NCBI RefSeq assembly: GCF_014502795.1
Contig: NZ_JACVHF010000005.1
Span: 122,330 to 186,329 of the forward strand
Reading direction: 5' to 3'
From: Heliobacterium chlorum
GTDB lineage: Bacteria > Bacillota > Desulfitobacteriia > Heliobacteriales > Heliobacteriaceae
Length of the DNA stretch: 64,000 nt
Under the pieces are notes generated by a model, which was not told the DNA's origin, did no database searches, and saw only the letters and a program-made list of their open reading frames with translations. Shown here in pieces: positions 7,556-16,966 of this stretch (its first letter is position 1; every line of letters begins with the position of its first letter). A program made the position numbers and the translations under genes.

Positions 7556-8617
7556 ATGAAATCGGAGGAAATGACTTCATTGGAGCGCATTGCGACAGCG
7601 CTTCAGTACCAGAAGCCTGATCGCGTACCTGTAGCCCCTCTTGTCTGCGGAGCTTCACACCGGGTACTCGGCACTACCTATGACAAGTGGTCTATGGATG
7701 CAGACCTTGCTACTCGAAGCTTGTTGGCAGCCCATGAGATCATCGGGTTTGATTCTTTTTTGACATTGGTCGATCTCTCTGTAGAAGCTTATGATTTCGG
7801 TCAGGATGTCATTTTTCCGAAGACGAGCACTGCTTACAGCAATACCAACAATCCTCTGATCAAAACCGTCGAAGACTACTATAAGCTCAAACCGGTGAAT
7901 CCTCGGGAAACGAAGCGTATGAGCATGATCATTGATATGTGTGCCGGTCTTTCGAAAGCACGAGGGAAAGATACGGCGGTCATCGGCTTCGTCTACGGTC
8001 CATTAGGCGTATTGTCGCAGTTGCGCGGCCATGAGCGCATGTTTATGGACTGCATTCGCCATCCCGAAGCCGTGTTACAGGCCGTCGAAGTGTTGACGGA
8101 AGTGTTGATTGATTACGCTAAGGCACAGATTGAGGCAGGTGCTCATGCCGTTTGCATCGATACGCTCTATGCATCGGGCAGCATTATGAGCAAAAAGATG
8201 TGGGAAAAGTTTGAAGGGCCTTTTGCAAAGCGAATTGCCGATGTCATTCGAGACGCCGGAGCGGTGCTGCTCTTACATAACTGTGGTAATAAAATCTACT
8301 TCGATATGCAGGAAAAATGGCTCCATCCGGTCGCCATCTCCCACGCCTATCCCGCTGACGATTGTGTAGACTGGGATGAACATGCGAGAAAGTGGGGAAA
8401 GAAAATCGTCACCATTGGCTACTCGGTCCCTTCCGATACGGCCATCATGATGAGCCCCGAAGAGATCATGGAAGATTGCCGCAAGCAAATCGAAACTTTT
8501 AAAGCTTGCAACGGTGGCTTTATCTTGGCCACGGGTTGTGAATTTCCACCGAACGGGAACCTGCTCAGTGCAATTGCGATGGTGAAAGCCGCAAAAAAAT
8601 ACGGGAAGTACCGTTAG
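7556..8617 (+). CDS. UroD/MtaA-family methyltransferase
   Basis: A 353-residue barrel methyltransferase with N-terminal RIATALQYQKPDRVPVAP, typical of the MtaA/CmuA group, and zinc/thiolate ligands H241-x-C243 (LLHNCGN) and C328 (ATGCEFPPN). It differs from the other three copies in having HNC rather than HIC. I chose ATG 7556, eleven bases after AAGGAG; the GTG at 7547 is only two bases from it. It heads an operon with the corrinoid protein 86 bases downstream, so it probably methylates or demethylates that protein. Confidence 0.88.
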   Translation: MKSEEMTSLERIATALQYQKPDRVPVAPLVCGASHRVLGTTYDKWSMDADLATRSLLAAHEIIGFDSFLTLVDLSVEAYDFGQDVIFPKTSTAYSNTNNPLIKTVEDYYKLKPVNPRETKRMSMIIDMCAGLSKARGKDTAVIGFVYGPLGVLSQLRGHERMFMDCIRHPEAVLQAVEVLTEVLIDYAKAQIEAGAHAVCIDTLYASGSIMSKKMWEKFEGPFAKRIADVIRDAGAVLLLHNCGNKIYFDMQEKWLHPVAISHAYPADDCVDWDEHARKWGKKIVTIGYSVPSDTAIMMSPEEIMEDCRKQIETFKACNGGFILATGCEFPPNGNLLSAIAMVKAAKKYGKYR

Positions 8618-8703
8618 CTGTCAAAATTATTTTGTCTGCATTTCTGGGCTTTTATTGAATCATCGGGTAACCGAGACAAATAGAACGAGGAGGAAACATT
8701 CAA

Positions 8704-9351
8704 ATGAGTGAACTGAAAGCAAAGCTGTTTCAAGATCTTTCGGATGCTGTCGTTGACATGGACGAAGAAAAAACTGTGGAGACGAGTCACCGGGTGATCG
8801 ATGAAGGGATCGACGCCTACGAGGCGATTGAAAAAGGCCTAGCCCATGGAATGGATCGGGTTGGTGAGTTGTTCGACCAAGAGGAGTATTTTATTCCCGA
8901 AGTTCTCATTTGCTCTGATGCCATGTATGCCGGCGTGGAAGTGTTGAAGCCGCACCTAAAAGGCGACGAGCAGGGAGAAAAGAAAAAAGTGGTGATCGGC
9001 GTCATTGAGGGGGATACCCACGACATCGGAAAAAACCTGGTCAAAATCATGTTGGAGACATCCGGTTTCGATGTGTTTGATCTCGGTCGGGATATTCCGC
9101 CTCAGCAATTTGTCGACAAAGCCAAAGAGGTGGGCGCTCACATCATCGGCCTGTCTACGCTGATGACTACGACCATGGACGGGATGAGGGAAGTGGTTCG
9201 CATACTCGAAGAGACCAACCTGCGGGAACAATTCAAAGTGATCGTCGGCGGCGGTCCCATCTCTCAAAGCTTTGCCGATAAGATTGGTGCTGACGGTTAT
9301 GCGGCGAACGCGGCTGACGCCGTCAGACTCGCCCGGAAATTGGTCAGTTAA
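8704..9351 (+). CDS. Corrinoid (B12-binding) methyl-carrier protein, MtbC/MttC type
   Basis: A 215-residue two-domain corrinoid protein. Residues about 1-88 form the helical B12-binding cap; residues about 95-215 form the Rossmann-like domain with D104-x-H106-x-x-G109 in EGDTHDIGKN, where the histidine ligates cobalt. The later SxL and GG motifs appear as LSTLMTTTM and VGGGP. It shuttles methyl groups between methyltransferase partners. It is the only corrinoid protein among four UroD-type methyltransferases here, so it is probably their common carrier. AGGAGG ribosome site. The next gene starts one base after its stop. Confidence 0.92.
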   Translation: MSELKAKLFQDLSDAVVDMDEEKTVETSHRVIDEGIDAYEAIEKGLAHGMDRVGELFDQEEYFIPEVLICSDAMYAGVEVLKPHLKGDEQGEKKKVVIGVIEGDTHDIGKNLVKIMLETSGFDVFDLGRDIPPQQFVDKAKEVGAHIIGLSTLMTTTMDGMREVVRILEETNLREQFKVIVGGGPISQSFADKIGADGYAANAADAVRLARKLVS

Positions 9352-9352
9352 T

Positions 9353-10450
9353 ATGGTTCTCGGACAATCAGAATACTTTAAACGTGATTTAATGACGCCG
9401 AGTGAGCGATTGAGTGCCTACCACCGGGGAGAGCCTGTTGATCGATTGCCTTGTGTGCCCATCGTAGGTAATACAGCGGCAAGGGTCGTCGGAACAAAAG
9501 TTTCTCAGTTTCGTGGGAACGGAAAACTGTTGGCCCACGCTCATATCGAAGCGTACCGGCTTTTCCAGTACGACATCATTCGGATTTTTACCGATCTCTA
9601 CACGCAGGCGGAAGCCATGGGGGCGACGGTGCACTACCCCGAGGATGAAACGGCATACTTAGAGAAGCCGGCCCTAGCCTCTCACGGCGAACTCGATCAG
9701 CTTCAGCCTGCCGATCCCTATAGAGATGGCAACCTTCCGCACCACCTGGAAGCGATGAAGATCGCTGTCGACAAGGTCGGGAAAGAAGTCACGGTGACCG
9801 GTGCTCTTACTTGCCCCTTCACGAACGCTTCCTTTCTCGTCGGTGCGGAACAACTGGTGCGACTCATGCTTCGCAACCCGGAGGCAGTCCACCGGCTTTG
9901 TGAAATTTCTCTAGAAACAAACCTTCGATATGCGAAAGCGATCATCGACGCAGGCTGTACTCCGAGCCTTACCGATGCCATGTCATCTTGTACGGTGATC
10001 AGCCCCCGGCAGTTTCAAGAGTTTTCCTATCCTTATTTAAAACGCCTCATCGACTATATCCATTCCCGTGGGAAATCGGTCACTTTGCACATTTGCGGCA
10101 AGACCAATCGGATATGGGATCGGATGGTCGAAGCGGGTGCTGACTGCATCAGCATTGACAACGATGCCGATTTGCTCGAGGCAAAGGAGAAAGTAGGTTG
10201 CCAGGTTCGTCTCATGGGAAACGTTAAACCTTCCGAAGTGATGCTGCAAGGGACAGGGGATGATGTGAGAGCGGCTGTTCTCGACTGCCTCTCCAAAGCC
10301 TACGACAATCCCAAGGGGTATATCGTCGCCTCCGGATGCAGTTTGCCGACCGAGACCCCCTTTCGTAATATTCATGCCATGCTGGATACGGTCCGAAAAG
10401 TGGGGTATCCCGTAGATCCGGAGAAGCTTGAGCGACTGTCAGCGGGCTAA
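9353..10450 (+). CDS. UroD/MtaA-family methyltransferase
   Basis: A 365-residue paralog of the methyltransferases at 568, 7556 and 10498, with H246-x-C248 (LHICGK) and C329 (SGCSLPTETP). The start at 9353 follows TAAT of the corrinoid gene, suggesting translational coupling; no strong ribosome site is visible, and an internal ATG at 9392 (MTPSERLSAYHRGE) is an alternative that matches where family similarity begins. Likely works with the adjacent corrinoid protein as substrate- or acceptor-side methyltransferase. Confidence 0.85.
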   Translation: MVLGQSEYFKRDLMTPSERLSAYHRGEPVDRLPCVPIVGNTAARVVGTKVSQFRGNGKLLAHAHIEAYRLFQYDIIRIFTDLYTQAEAMGATVHYPEDETAYLEKPALASHGELDQLQPADPYRDGNLPHHLEAMKIAVDKVGKEVTVTGALTCPFTNASFLVGAEQLVRLMLRNPEAVHRLCEISLETNLRYAKAIIDAGCTPSLTDAMSSCTVISPRQFQEFSYPYLKRLIDYIHSRGKSVTLHICGKTNRIWDRMVEAGADCISIDNDADLLEAKEKVGCQVRLMGNVKPSEVMLQGTGDDVRAAVLDCLSKAYDNPKGYIVASGCSLPTETPFRNIHAMLDTVRKVGYPVDPEKLERLSAG

Positions 10451-10497
10451 AGAAATCATTGACAGTGCCATTTAAAAAGGAAACGAGGAGATCAAAC

Positions 10498-11520
10498 TTG
10501 AGCGCCTTTAGCCCCAAAGAACGATTGCTGCGGGTGTTAGATAAGGAAAAGATCGATCGAGCCCCTGTCGTTTGCCCCGGCGGCATGATGAACGCCGCTA
10601 TCGTGGAAGTGATGAACCGGACTGGTCACACCCTGCCGGAAGCCCATCACGACGATACATTGATGGCAGAATTGGCTTTTGACGTAGCCGATTATACGGG
10701 GTTCGAAAACATCGGTATTCCCTTTTGCATGACCGTCGAAGCGGAAGTGTTGGGATCAGATATTGATAAAGGGTCTTTGGCTTGTGAACCCAAAATCCGT
10801 CAGGAAGCGTACCCATCAGTCTCTCAAGTGGAGTTCAAAGAACCGCAAGCGTTGCTTCGCTCCGGGCGGATCAATACGGTGGTTCAGGCAGCTTACCGTC
10901 TGGCCCGGAAGCATCCCGATTACCCCATCATCGGAAATCTGACAGGGCCGATCAGCACTGCTGCATCCATCGTCGACCCCATGTCCTTTCTCAAAGAGTT
11001 GAGAAGAGATAAAGAAAATGCCCATCGGGTCATCGATTATGTGAGCGACGTATTGATTGCGTATGCACAACTCATGGTCGATGCGGGTGTGAAGGTCATC
11101 TCCATCGGTGATCCCACTGCGACTGGTGAGATTTTAGGGCCGAAAATGTTTGAGGAGTACGCGGTTCCCTACTTAAACAAGGTGATCGACGGAATTCATG
11201 AACTTGATGCAGCAGTGATCGTACATATTTGCGGAAAGATGCAATCAGTACGGCATATGATACCGCTCATTAAAGGAGACGCCATCAGCACCGACGCGAT
11301 GGTGAATTTGAAACGATTAAAAGAAGATTACCCACAGTTGACGACGATGGGCAATTTAAGTACCTACCTATTGGAAAGCGGAAACTATGAGGACGTTTCC
11401 CGGCATACCCGTCGCCTTGTCGGTGACGGTATCGATATTATCGCTCCCGCTTGTGGACTGAGCACTTCCACGACGATTCAGGCGTTACAGGCCATGACCC
11501 AAACGGTAAAGGAGCTATAG
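10498..11520 (+). CDS. UroD/MtaA-family methyltransferase, TTG start
   Basis: A 340-residue paralog with H243-x-C245 (VHICGK) and C319 (APACGLSTST). The TTG at 10498 is chosen because ACGAGGAG lies seven bases upstream and family similarity begins at FSPKERLLRVLDKEKIDRAP; an in-frame TTG at 10459 has no ribosome site. Fourth member of this family in the island. It is followed four bases later by the corrinoid-activating protein, completing a methyltransferase-corrinoid-reactivase operon. Confidence 0.85.
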   Translation: MSAFSPKERLLRVLDKEKIDRAPVVCPGGMMNAAIVEVMNRTGHTLPEAHHDDTLMAELAFDVADYTGFENIGIPFCMTVEAEVLGSDIDKGSLACEPKIRQEAYPSVSQVEFKEPQALLRSGRINTVVQAAYRLARKHPDYPIIGNLTGPISTAASIVDPMSFLKELRRDKENAHRVIDYVSDVLIAYAQLMVDAGVKVISIGDPTATGEILGPKMFEEYAVPYLNKVIDGIHELDAAVIVHICGKMQSVRHMIPLIKGDAISTDAMVNLKRLKEDYPQLTTMGNLSTYLLESGNYEDVSRHTRRLVGDGIDIIAPACGLSTSTTIQALQAMTQTVKEL

Positions 11521-11523
11521 CCT

Positions 11524-13206
11524 GTGAGCACATCAGTGAATGTTGTTTTTCAACCGTCGAACCGTACGGTACAGGTGGAAAAGGGAGTGACAATCCTGCA
11601 AGCGGCACGCCTAGCAGGAGTTTTAATCGAATCCCCTTGTAATGCCGTTGGGACTTGCGGAAAGTGTAAAGTCAAATTGGATCAGGCCTCGCGATCGTCC
11701 GTCCGTCCTTACGGTTTGCATCATCTCTCTCCGAAAGAAGAAGAGCAGGGATATGTCCTTTCCTGTGAAGCGGAAGTCCTTGGTGACATTCTCGTCGAAG
11801 TTCCGTCGCGCAGCCACGGCAGGGAATTGAAGATTCTGAGTCACGGCCAAAGTGTGGAGGTGACGCCGGAACCCTATTTCCAAAAACGCTATGAACCGAA
11901 GGATGACCGGACCTTTGTATTTGCCGGTGATGAGTTGGTCGGCCTAGAACAGGGCAATACAGAAGATCAAAAGTACGGCCTGGCCGTTGACATAGGCACG
12001 ACAACCATCGTTGTCTCTTTAGTCGATCTCGGCAGTGGTCAAGAAATCGCCGCCGCTTCGGCCTTAAATCCTCAAAGTCTTCATGCCCAAGATGTGCTGT
12101 CCCGGATCACCTTTGCCAGTACAAAACGAGGGCTCATAATGATGTACTCTGAATTGTTCAATGAGTTGAACCGGCTCATCGAGCGAGTGACCGAAAAGGC
12201 TATCGTAAACCGGGAGCACATATATGAAGTGATTTTCAGCGGCAATACCTGCATGATCCACTTGGCCACTGGCAAAGACCCGGCACCGCTCGGAAAATAT
12301 CCTTACATCCCGGAGTTTACTGGCGCAGTTCACCTAAGCGCCTCAGAGCATCACCTAGGCGTGTCTCCTTTTGGACTCATCTATGTGCCGCCTGTTATTT
12401 CTGCCTATGTAGGCGCCGATATCACATCAGGCATCCTGGCGTCCCAGTTGCATCAGCAAAAGAGAATCACGTTGTTTGTTGATATTGGGACAAACGGAGA
12501 AATGGCTCTGGCTGTAGAGGGCAAACTGTCTGCCACCTCCACTGCGGCGGGGCCGGCTTTCGAGGGCATGAATATCACCTGTGGTATGCGTGCTGGAGCG
12601 GGGGCCCTGGAGTTTTTCCAGATTGAGGACGATAAAACCATTACGACGAAGACGATTGGCGATCAAGAACCGGTAGGGATTTGTGGGAGCGGACTTTTGG
12701 ATATCGTCGGGGAGTTAGTGGCCCATGGCGTGATCGATAAAAATGGCCGTTTTGTGAAACCGGAATCGACCCTATTGCCGGCCTCATTAAAAGAGCGGTT
12801 GCAACTGCGTGATGGAAAAAGAGTATTCCAGATCTCCCGGCAAGTGTATCTGACCCAAAAAGATGTTCGTCAAGTCCAGTTAGCCAAAGGCGCTATCCGA
12901 GCCGGGATCGATCTGCTGCTGCGAAGTAAGGGGATCACATCGGACGCCGTGGACCGGGTGCTCATCGCTGGTTCCTTCGGTTATCATCTTCGCGCGAAAA
13001 GTTTAATCCACCTCGGGCTGTTGCCCGATAGTTTTGACGGAAAAATCGAGTTTATCGGCAATACCTCGAAAACGGGCGCTCAGGCTTTTCTAATGAACCA
13101 GTCCCTGCGCAAAGAGATGGAAAAAGGGGTTACCGAAATCGAAGTGATTGAGCTGGCCAATTATAGTGATTTCGAGCAGGTTTTTGTGCGATCTTTAGGA
13201 TTTTGA
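11524..13206 (+). CDS. Corrinoid-activating ASKHA/ferredoxin protein (RACE, DUF4445)
   Basis: A 560-residue reductive activator that uses ATP to return inactive Co(II) corrinoid protein to Co(I). The N-terminal plant-type [2Fe-2S] domain (about 1-95) shows CNAVGTCGKC (C39, C45, C48) with a fourth cysteine near 81 in VLSCEAE; a linker is followed by the actin-like ATPase domain (from about 150) with AVDIGTTTIVVSLVDL and DIGTNGEMAL phosphate loops and GICGSGLLD. GTG start preceded by AAAGGAG. Its presence in the same operon as the corrinoid protein shows that true corrinoid methyl transfer, not porphyrin decarboxylation, is the job of the UroD paralogs. Confidence 0.92.
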   Translation: MSTSVNVVFQPSNRTVQVEKGVTILQAARLAGVLIESPCNAVGTCGKCKVKLDQASRSSVRPYGLHHLSPKEEEQGYVLSCEAEVLGDILVEVPSRSHGRELKILSHGQSVEVTPEPYFQKRYEPKDDRTFVFAGDELVGLEQGNTEDQKYGLAVDIGTTTIVVSLVDLGSGQEIAAASALNPQSLHAQDVLSRITFASTKRGLIMMYSELFNELNRLIERVTEKAIVNREHIYEVIFSGNTCMIHLATGKDPAPLGKYPYIPEFTGAVHLSASEHHLGVSPFGLIYVPPVISAYVGADITSGILASQLHQQKRITLFVDIGTNGEMALAVEGKLSATSTAAGPAFEGMNITCGMRAGAGALEFFQIEDDKTITTKTIGDQEPVGICGSGLLDIVGELVAHGVIDKNGRFVKPESTLLPASLKERLQLRDGKRVFQISRQVYLTQKDVRQVQLAKGAIRAGIDLLLRSKGITSDAVDRVLIAGSFGYHLRAKSLIHLGLLPDSFDGKIEFIGNTSKTGAQAFLMNQSLRKEMEKGVTEIEVIELANYSDFEQVFVRSLGF

Positions 13207-13288
13207 GTCAAATTCAGCCCACCGGTGACAGACGGCTTTTTTCCATGAGCGTCTTCCAGGGTGGATACTAAAAAGGAGTGAATGGCCT

Positions 13289-14398
13289 GTGCCTTTTATC
13301 GACACGAGAACGAAGCGGATGATCACCTTTGCATTAGGCATCATCATTTTTGCCACGACGGCATTGTTGACCGTTGGGTGCAGCTCTGATGCAAAAAAGG
13401 GAACGTCCGCACAGACGGCTGCACCGGCAGCAGAAAAGACCGACAAAATCAAGCTCAATGTAGGTTACCTTCCCGCTCCCGGTGATGTATTGTTCTTTGT
13501 CGCGAAAGAAAAAGGTTTCTTTGACCAAGAAGGACTCGACGTAGAGATGTTCCAGTTCACCAACTCAGGGGAAGGCCTTAACGCTATCAAGAGCGGTAAA
13601 CTGGACACAGGCGCTTTCGGTACGGCGGCCCCGCAGACGTTTATCGCGAAAGGGACTCCCTTTGTCGTTATCGCAGGCATGCAAAGCGAAGGGCACGCCG
13701 TTATCGCGAAGCCAGAAAACGTAGAAAAGTTTAAAACGCCGCAAGGTTTCGTCGGGAAAAAGGTAGCCACCGTACGGATGGCCACCGGTGACGCCGTCTG
13801 GAGGTATGCCTTGGCAAAGGCGGGTATCGATTGGAAAAACCAGGTGAACATCCAAGAGCTTGATTCACCAGCTGCAGTGATCGAAGCTGTCAAAAAAGGA
13901 ACTGCCGATGTGGGCAACGTGTGGGTTCCCTTCGTAGAGATGGCGGAAGCGCAAGGATTGAAAACAGTAGAGTGGTCCTCGGCGTATATGCCGGGACACG
14001 TCTGCTGCCGTGTCGTCGCGATGGAAGATGTGCTGGCGGCCAAAAAGGAAGCCTTTGTTCGCTTTGATAAAGCGCTCATCCGGGCATACGAGTTTTACAC
14101 ACAAAACCCGGATGAGACGGTAGACGCCCTTTCCAAGTATGTCAAGATCGACAAGGAACTGCTGAAAAAGGCCACATACAGCGGTAAGATTCACAGCATA
14201 CCCGACCCGGATAAGAAACGCTTCGTTGAGTTCTGGAACGCCATGAAAAAAGTCGGCTACCTGGACAGCGATCACGATATCAACCGGAATATTCAACCGG
14301 AGTTCTATAAAGAGGCCTTAGACCGTTTGAAATCGGAAGATCCCAACAACGTCACATATGGGATCCTTGAAGAGGGATACAAAGCAAACGATCTATAG
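13289..14398 (+). CDS. ABC importer substrate-binding lipoprotein, SsuA/TauA/NitT type
   Basis: A 369-residue binding protein of the sulfonate/taurine/nitrate class. A signal sequence ends in the lipobox LTVGC near residue 31, anchoring it to the membrane. The mature domain has the NMT1/SsuA pattern (VGYLPAPGDVLFFVAKEKGFFDQEGLDVEM, then a G-T-AAPQ segment). GTG start with AAGGAG upstream. It leads an importer operon with ATPase and permease. Cargo is probably an organosulfur compound given the context (sulfonate, or a substrate of the methyl-transfer module); this is inference. Confidence 0.85.
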   Translation: MPFIDTRTKRMITFALGIIIFATTALLTVGCSSDAKKGTSAQTAAPAAEKTDKIKLNVGYLPAPGDVLFFVAKEKGFFDQEGLDVEMFQFTNSGEGLNAIKSGKLDTGAFGTAAPQTFIAKGTPFVVIAGMQSEGHAVIAKPENVEKFKTPQGFVGKKVATVRMATGDAVWRYALAKAGIDWKNQVNIQELDSPAAVIEAVKKGTADVGNVWVPFVEMAEAQGLKTVEWSSAYMPGHVCCRVVAMEDVLAAKKEAFVRFDKALIRAYEFYTQNPDETVDALSKYVKIDKELLKKATYSGKIHSIPDPDKKRFVEFWNAMKKVGYLDSDHDINRNIQPEFYKEALDRLKSEDPNNVTYGILEEGYKANDL

Positions 14399-14419
14399 AA
14401 AGCCGGGGAGGTGTGAGTC

Positions 14420-15220
14420 ATGGAGGCCTTGTTACAACTGGAGGCAGTTTCCCTAGCCTATGGGAACAATGCATCCAACCGGTTGGTTCTATCCGATGTT
14501 ACAGTCGATGTGAAAGAGGGCGAGTTTATCACCGTTGTTGGTCCTAGCGGATGCGGCAAAAGTTCTACCATCGGTTTGCTCGCCGGCCTTCTGACTCCGA
14601 CCTCTGGCACCATCCGTTTGCAAGGAACACCGATTACGAGGCCCGGTCCAGACCGGGCCGTCGTTTTCCAGGACTATTCTTTGTTCCCTTGGATGACTGC
14701 CCTTGAAAACATTCATTTCGCACTCCAGCAGGTCAGGAAGGCCACTCGGGAAGAAGCATTACAATACCTGCATCTGGTCGGTCTCTCGGAAGCGAAAGAC
14801 AAGTATCCGGGAGAATTGTCGGGGGGGATGCGCCAACGGGTAGCCATTGCCCGTGCTTTTGCTGTAGATGCACCGGTCTACTTGATGGACGAACCCTTCG
14901 GTGCGGTGGACGCCAAAAACCGCATTTACCTGCAAGATCTTCTCCTGCGCTTGTGGAAGACAGGGGAGCATTCGAAGACCATTTTTCTGGTTACCCATGA
15001 TATCGATGAAGCGTTATACCTAGGCGATCGAATCATTATTTTTACGCCCTCCCCAGGCCGGATTCGCCGAATTGTGGAAGTATCCTTTACACGGCCCCGA
15101 ACACGGGCGTACTTGGTTCACGATCCTGCCTATATTCAGTTGCGAAATGAAATTCTCTCGCTACTGCAAGACGACTTGATCGGAGAACTGGAATTGGTGG
15201 AAGGGGGAACGGGAATATGA
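14420..15220 (+). CDS. ABC importer ATP-binding protein, SsuB/TauB/NrtD type
   Basis: A 266-residue ATPase with Walker A VGPSGCGKSS, Q-loop VFQDYSLFPWMT, signature LSGGMRQR, Walker B VYLMDEPFGAVD and switch histidine in VTHDIDEAL. This pattern is characteristic of the sulfonate/taurine/nitrate importer ATPases. It overlaps the permease start by four bases, so the subunits are translationally coupled. Confidence 0.9.
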   Translation: MEALLQLEAVSLAYGNNASNRLVLSDVTVDVKEGEFITVVGPSGCGKSSTIGLLAGLLTPTSGTIRLQGTPITRPGPDRAVVFQDYSLFPWMTALENIHFALQQVRKATREEALQYLHLVGLSEAKDKYPGELSGGMRQRVAIARAFAVDAPVYLMDEPFGAVDAKNRIYLQDLLLRLWKTGEHSKTIFLVTHDIDEALYLGDRIIIFTPSPGRIRRIVEVSFTRPRTRAYLVHDPAYIQLRNEILSLLQDDLIGELELVEGGTGI

Positions 15221-15966
15221 TGCAAAAAACGATCGATCGTTTGCTGATCTTTTTGAGCATATTTTTGATCTGGGAGTTATGCACCCATACCTTTTCCGTA
15301 CTCGATCCCTTCCTATTTCCGTCTCCTGAAAAAGTGGCCCAACTGCTCGTAGAAGATTCGGAGGTCTTCCGAAAAAGCATCACCAGTTCAATCTACCTGT
15401 TAACGGCAGGATTGTTGCTGGCTCTTTTGACAGCGATTCCGCTCGGTTTGCTGGTAGGATGGCAGCGTCGCCTTCATCAAGCGGTAGAACCGCTGACGAA
15501 CCTGCTTGGCCCGATTCCGCCGATTGTGTATATCCCCTATACGATCGCTTTGCTGCCTACCTTTACCTTGTCGTCGATATTTGTCATCTTCATCGGTGCT
15601 TTTTGGCCGCTCTTTATCAACACGGTCGCCGGTGTACAGGCCGTAGAAAAAGGCTTGATCGATTCGGCACGGACCTTAGGGGTCAGCCGGTGGACCATGC
15701 TGACACGGGTGTTACTGCCTGGTGCCTTTCCTCACATTCTTTCCGGCGGTTCCATCAGCTTGGTCCTCGCCTTCATCTTATTGACAGCCGCCGAAATGAT
15801 CGGTGCGACCAGCGGCCTTGGCTGGTATGTGAAGTATTTTTCCGACTTCGCCGATTATCCGAGAGTAGTTGCCGGCATACTCGTTATCGGCATTGTCGTT
15901 TTATTTCTCATGACGGTATATCGCCAAGTATCCAGTTATCTGCTTCGCTGGAGAACAAGCGGTTAA
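15217..15966 (+). CDS. ABC importer permease, SsuC/TauC type
   Basis: A 249-residue BPD_transp_1 permease with about six membrane segments and the EAA-type loop (AARTLG-like: DSARTLGVSRWTML, followed by LPGAFPHILSG) that docks to the ATPase. Its start ATGATG overlaps the ATPase stop. With the genes at 13289 and 14420 it forms a complete importer. Confidence 0.9.
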   Translation: MMQKTIDRLLIFLSIFLIWELCTHTFSVLDPFLFPSPEKVAQLLVEDSEVFRKSITSSIYLLTAGLLLALLTAIPLGLLVGWQRRLHQAVEPLTNLLGPIPPIVYIPYTIALLPTFTLSSIFVIFIGAFWPLFINTVAGVQAVEKGLIDSARTLGVSRWTMLTRVLLPGAFPHILSGGSISLVLAFILLTAAEMIGATSGLGWYVKYFSDFADYPRVVAGILVIGIVVLFLMTVYRQVSSYLLRWRTSG

Positions 15967-16039
15967 CCATCGCGGAAAAGAAATCGGGAAAGAGCGACTG
16001 AAACCTTTTGCTTGCCCACGACGAGAGAGGAGTGTACGA

Positions 16040-16906
16040 ATGAACCCTTATTCCCATTTAATGCGCAAGCATCCTTGCTTTAGTGGGGAAGCACATATCA
16101 AATACGGACGGATTCATCTTCCTGTCAGCCCGGCTTGCAATATTCAATGCCGGTACTGCCGCAGAGGTTGTAACAAATGGGAACAGCGGCCGGGTGTGAG
16201 TCGAGGTATTCTCACTCCGGAAGAAGCAGTATCCCTCGTTGAGCGAGCTTTAGAACTTTGTCCCGAAATCACCGTCGTTGGCATCGCCGGACCTGGCGAT
16301 ACGCTGGCGACAGAACACGCTCTAGAAACCTTTCGATTGATTCACCAGCAGTATCCGCACCTCATCAATTGCTTGAGTACAAACGGTCTGCGATTGGAGG
16401 AAAAGGTAGAACAAGCCGCCCAAGCTGGTGTAGCGACGATTACAGTCACCATGAATGCTGTTGACCCGATCATTGCGGTCCAGATTTATGAAGAAGTATC
16501 TATCGACGGAAAACGAGAACAAGGGGAAGCGGCGACGGCCCATCTAATTCGAGCCCAATTAGCGGGGATCGCTTCCGCAGCACGGCTAGGGTTAGCCGTA
16601 AAAGTGAACATCGTGCTAATTCCCGGGATAAATGATAGCCATATCGGTGATATTGCCCGAGCGGCGGCTGACGCCGGCGCTACGAATGTGAATATCATCC
16701 CATTGATTCCTCAGCACCAGTTGTTGAGTGTAGGAGCGCCAAACTGTCATGAATTGCAAGCGGCTCGGGAAGCGGCGGAAGCCTGTTTGCCCGTATTCCG
16801 TCATTGCCGACACTGCCGTGCCGACGCTTGTGGGATCCCCGGCAAAGGGAAAGATCTCTCAGAACTGCTCTATGATCGACCGATGGAGACATTTTCACAT
16901 GGTTGA
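16040..16906 (+). CDS. NifB-like radical SAM protein lacking the NifX domain
   Basis: A 288-residue protein matching the radical SAM core of NifB: HPCFSGEAH, GRIHLPVSPACNIQCRYC with C33-x3-C37-x2-C40 binding the SAM cluster, additional cysteines C13 and C44 that in NifB hold extra clusters, AGPGDTLA, and the C-terminal HCRHCRADACG. NifB makes the carbide-containing 8Fe core (NifB-co) of nitrogenase cofactors. It sits just after the importer genes and before the sulfite reductase, not in a nif operon. The likely role is to make the active-site cluster of the component-1-like reductase encoded at the left edge. Confidence 0.85.
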   Translation: MNPYSHLMRKHPCFSGEAHIKYGRIHLPVSPACNIQCRYCRRGCNKWEQRPGVSRGILTPEEAVSLVERALELCPEITVVGIAGPGDTLATEHALETFRLIHQQYPHLINCLSTNGLRLEEKVEQAAQAGVATITVTMNAVDPIIAVQIYEEVSIDGKREQGEAATAHLIRAQLAGIASAARLGLAVKVNIVLIPGINDSHIGDIARAAADAGATNVNIIPLIPQHQLLSVGAPNCHELQAAREAAEACLPVFRHCRHCRADACGIPGKGKDLSELLYDRPMETFSHG

Positions 16907-16924
16907 GGAAAGAGCGATGCGATT

Positions 16925-16949
16925 GGGGCCCGATGGAGGGCCTCTTTTT
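16925..16949 (+). terminator. Intrinsic terminator after NifB-like gene
   Basis: GGGGCCC (16925-16931) pairs with GGGCCTC (16938-16944), followed by five T. Confidence 0.75.
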
Positions 16950-16966
16950 AAATTGGACTTTTTTCG

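Noticed and set aside
13207..13288. Terminator or leader element before the importer binding protein
   Set aside because: A T6 run follows a weak AGCC/GGCT pairing but there is no convincing stem, and the conserved leader hairpin is absent.
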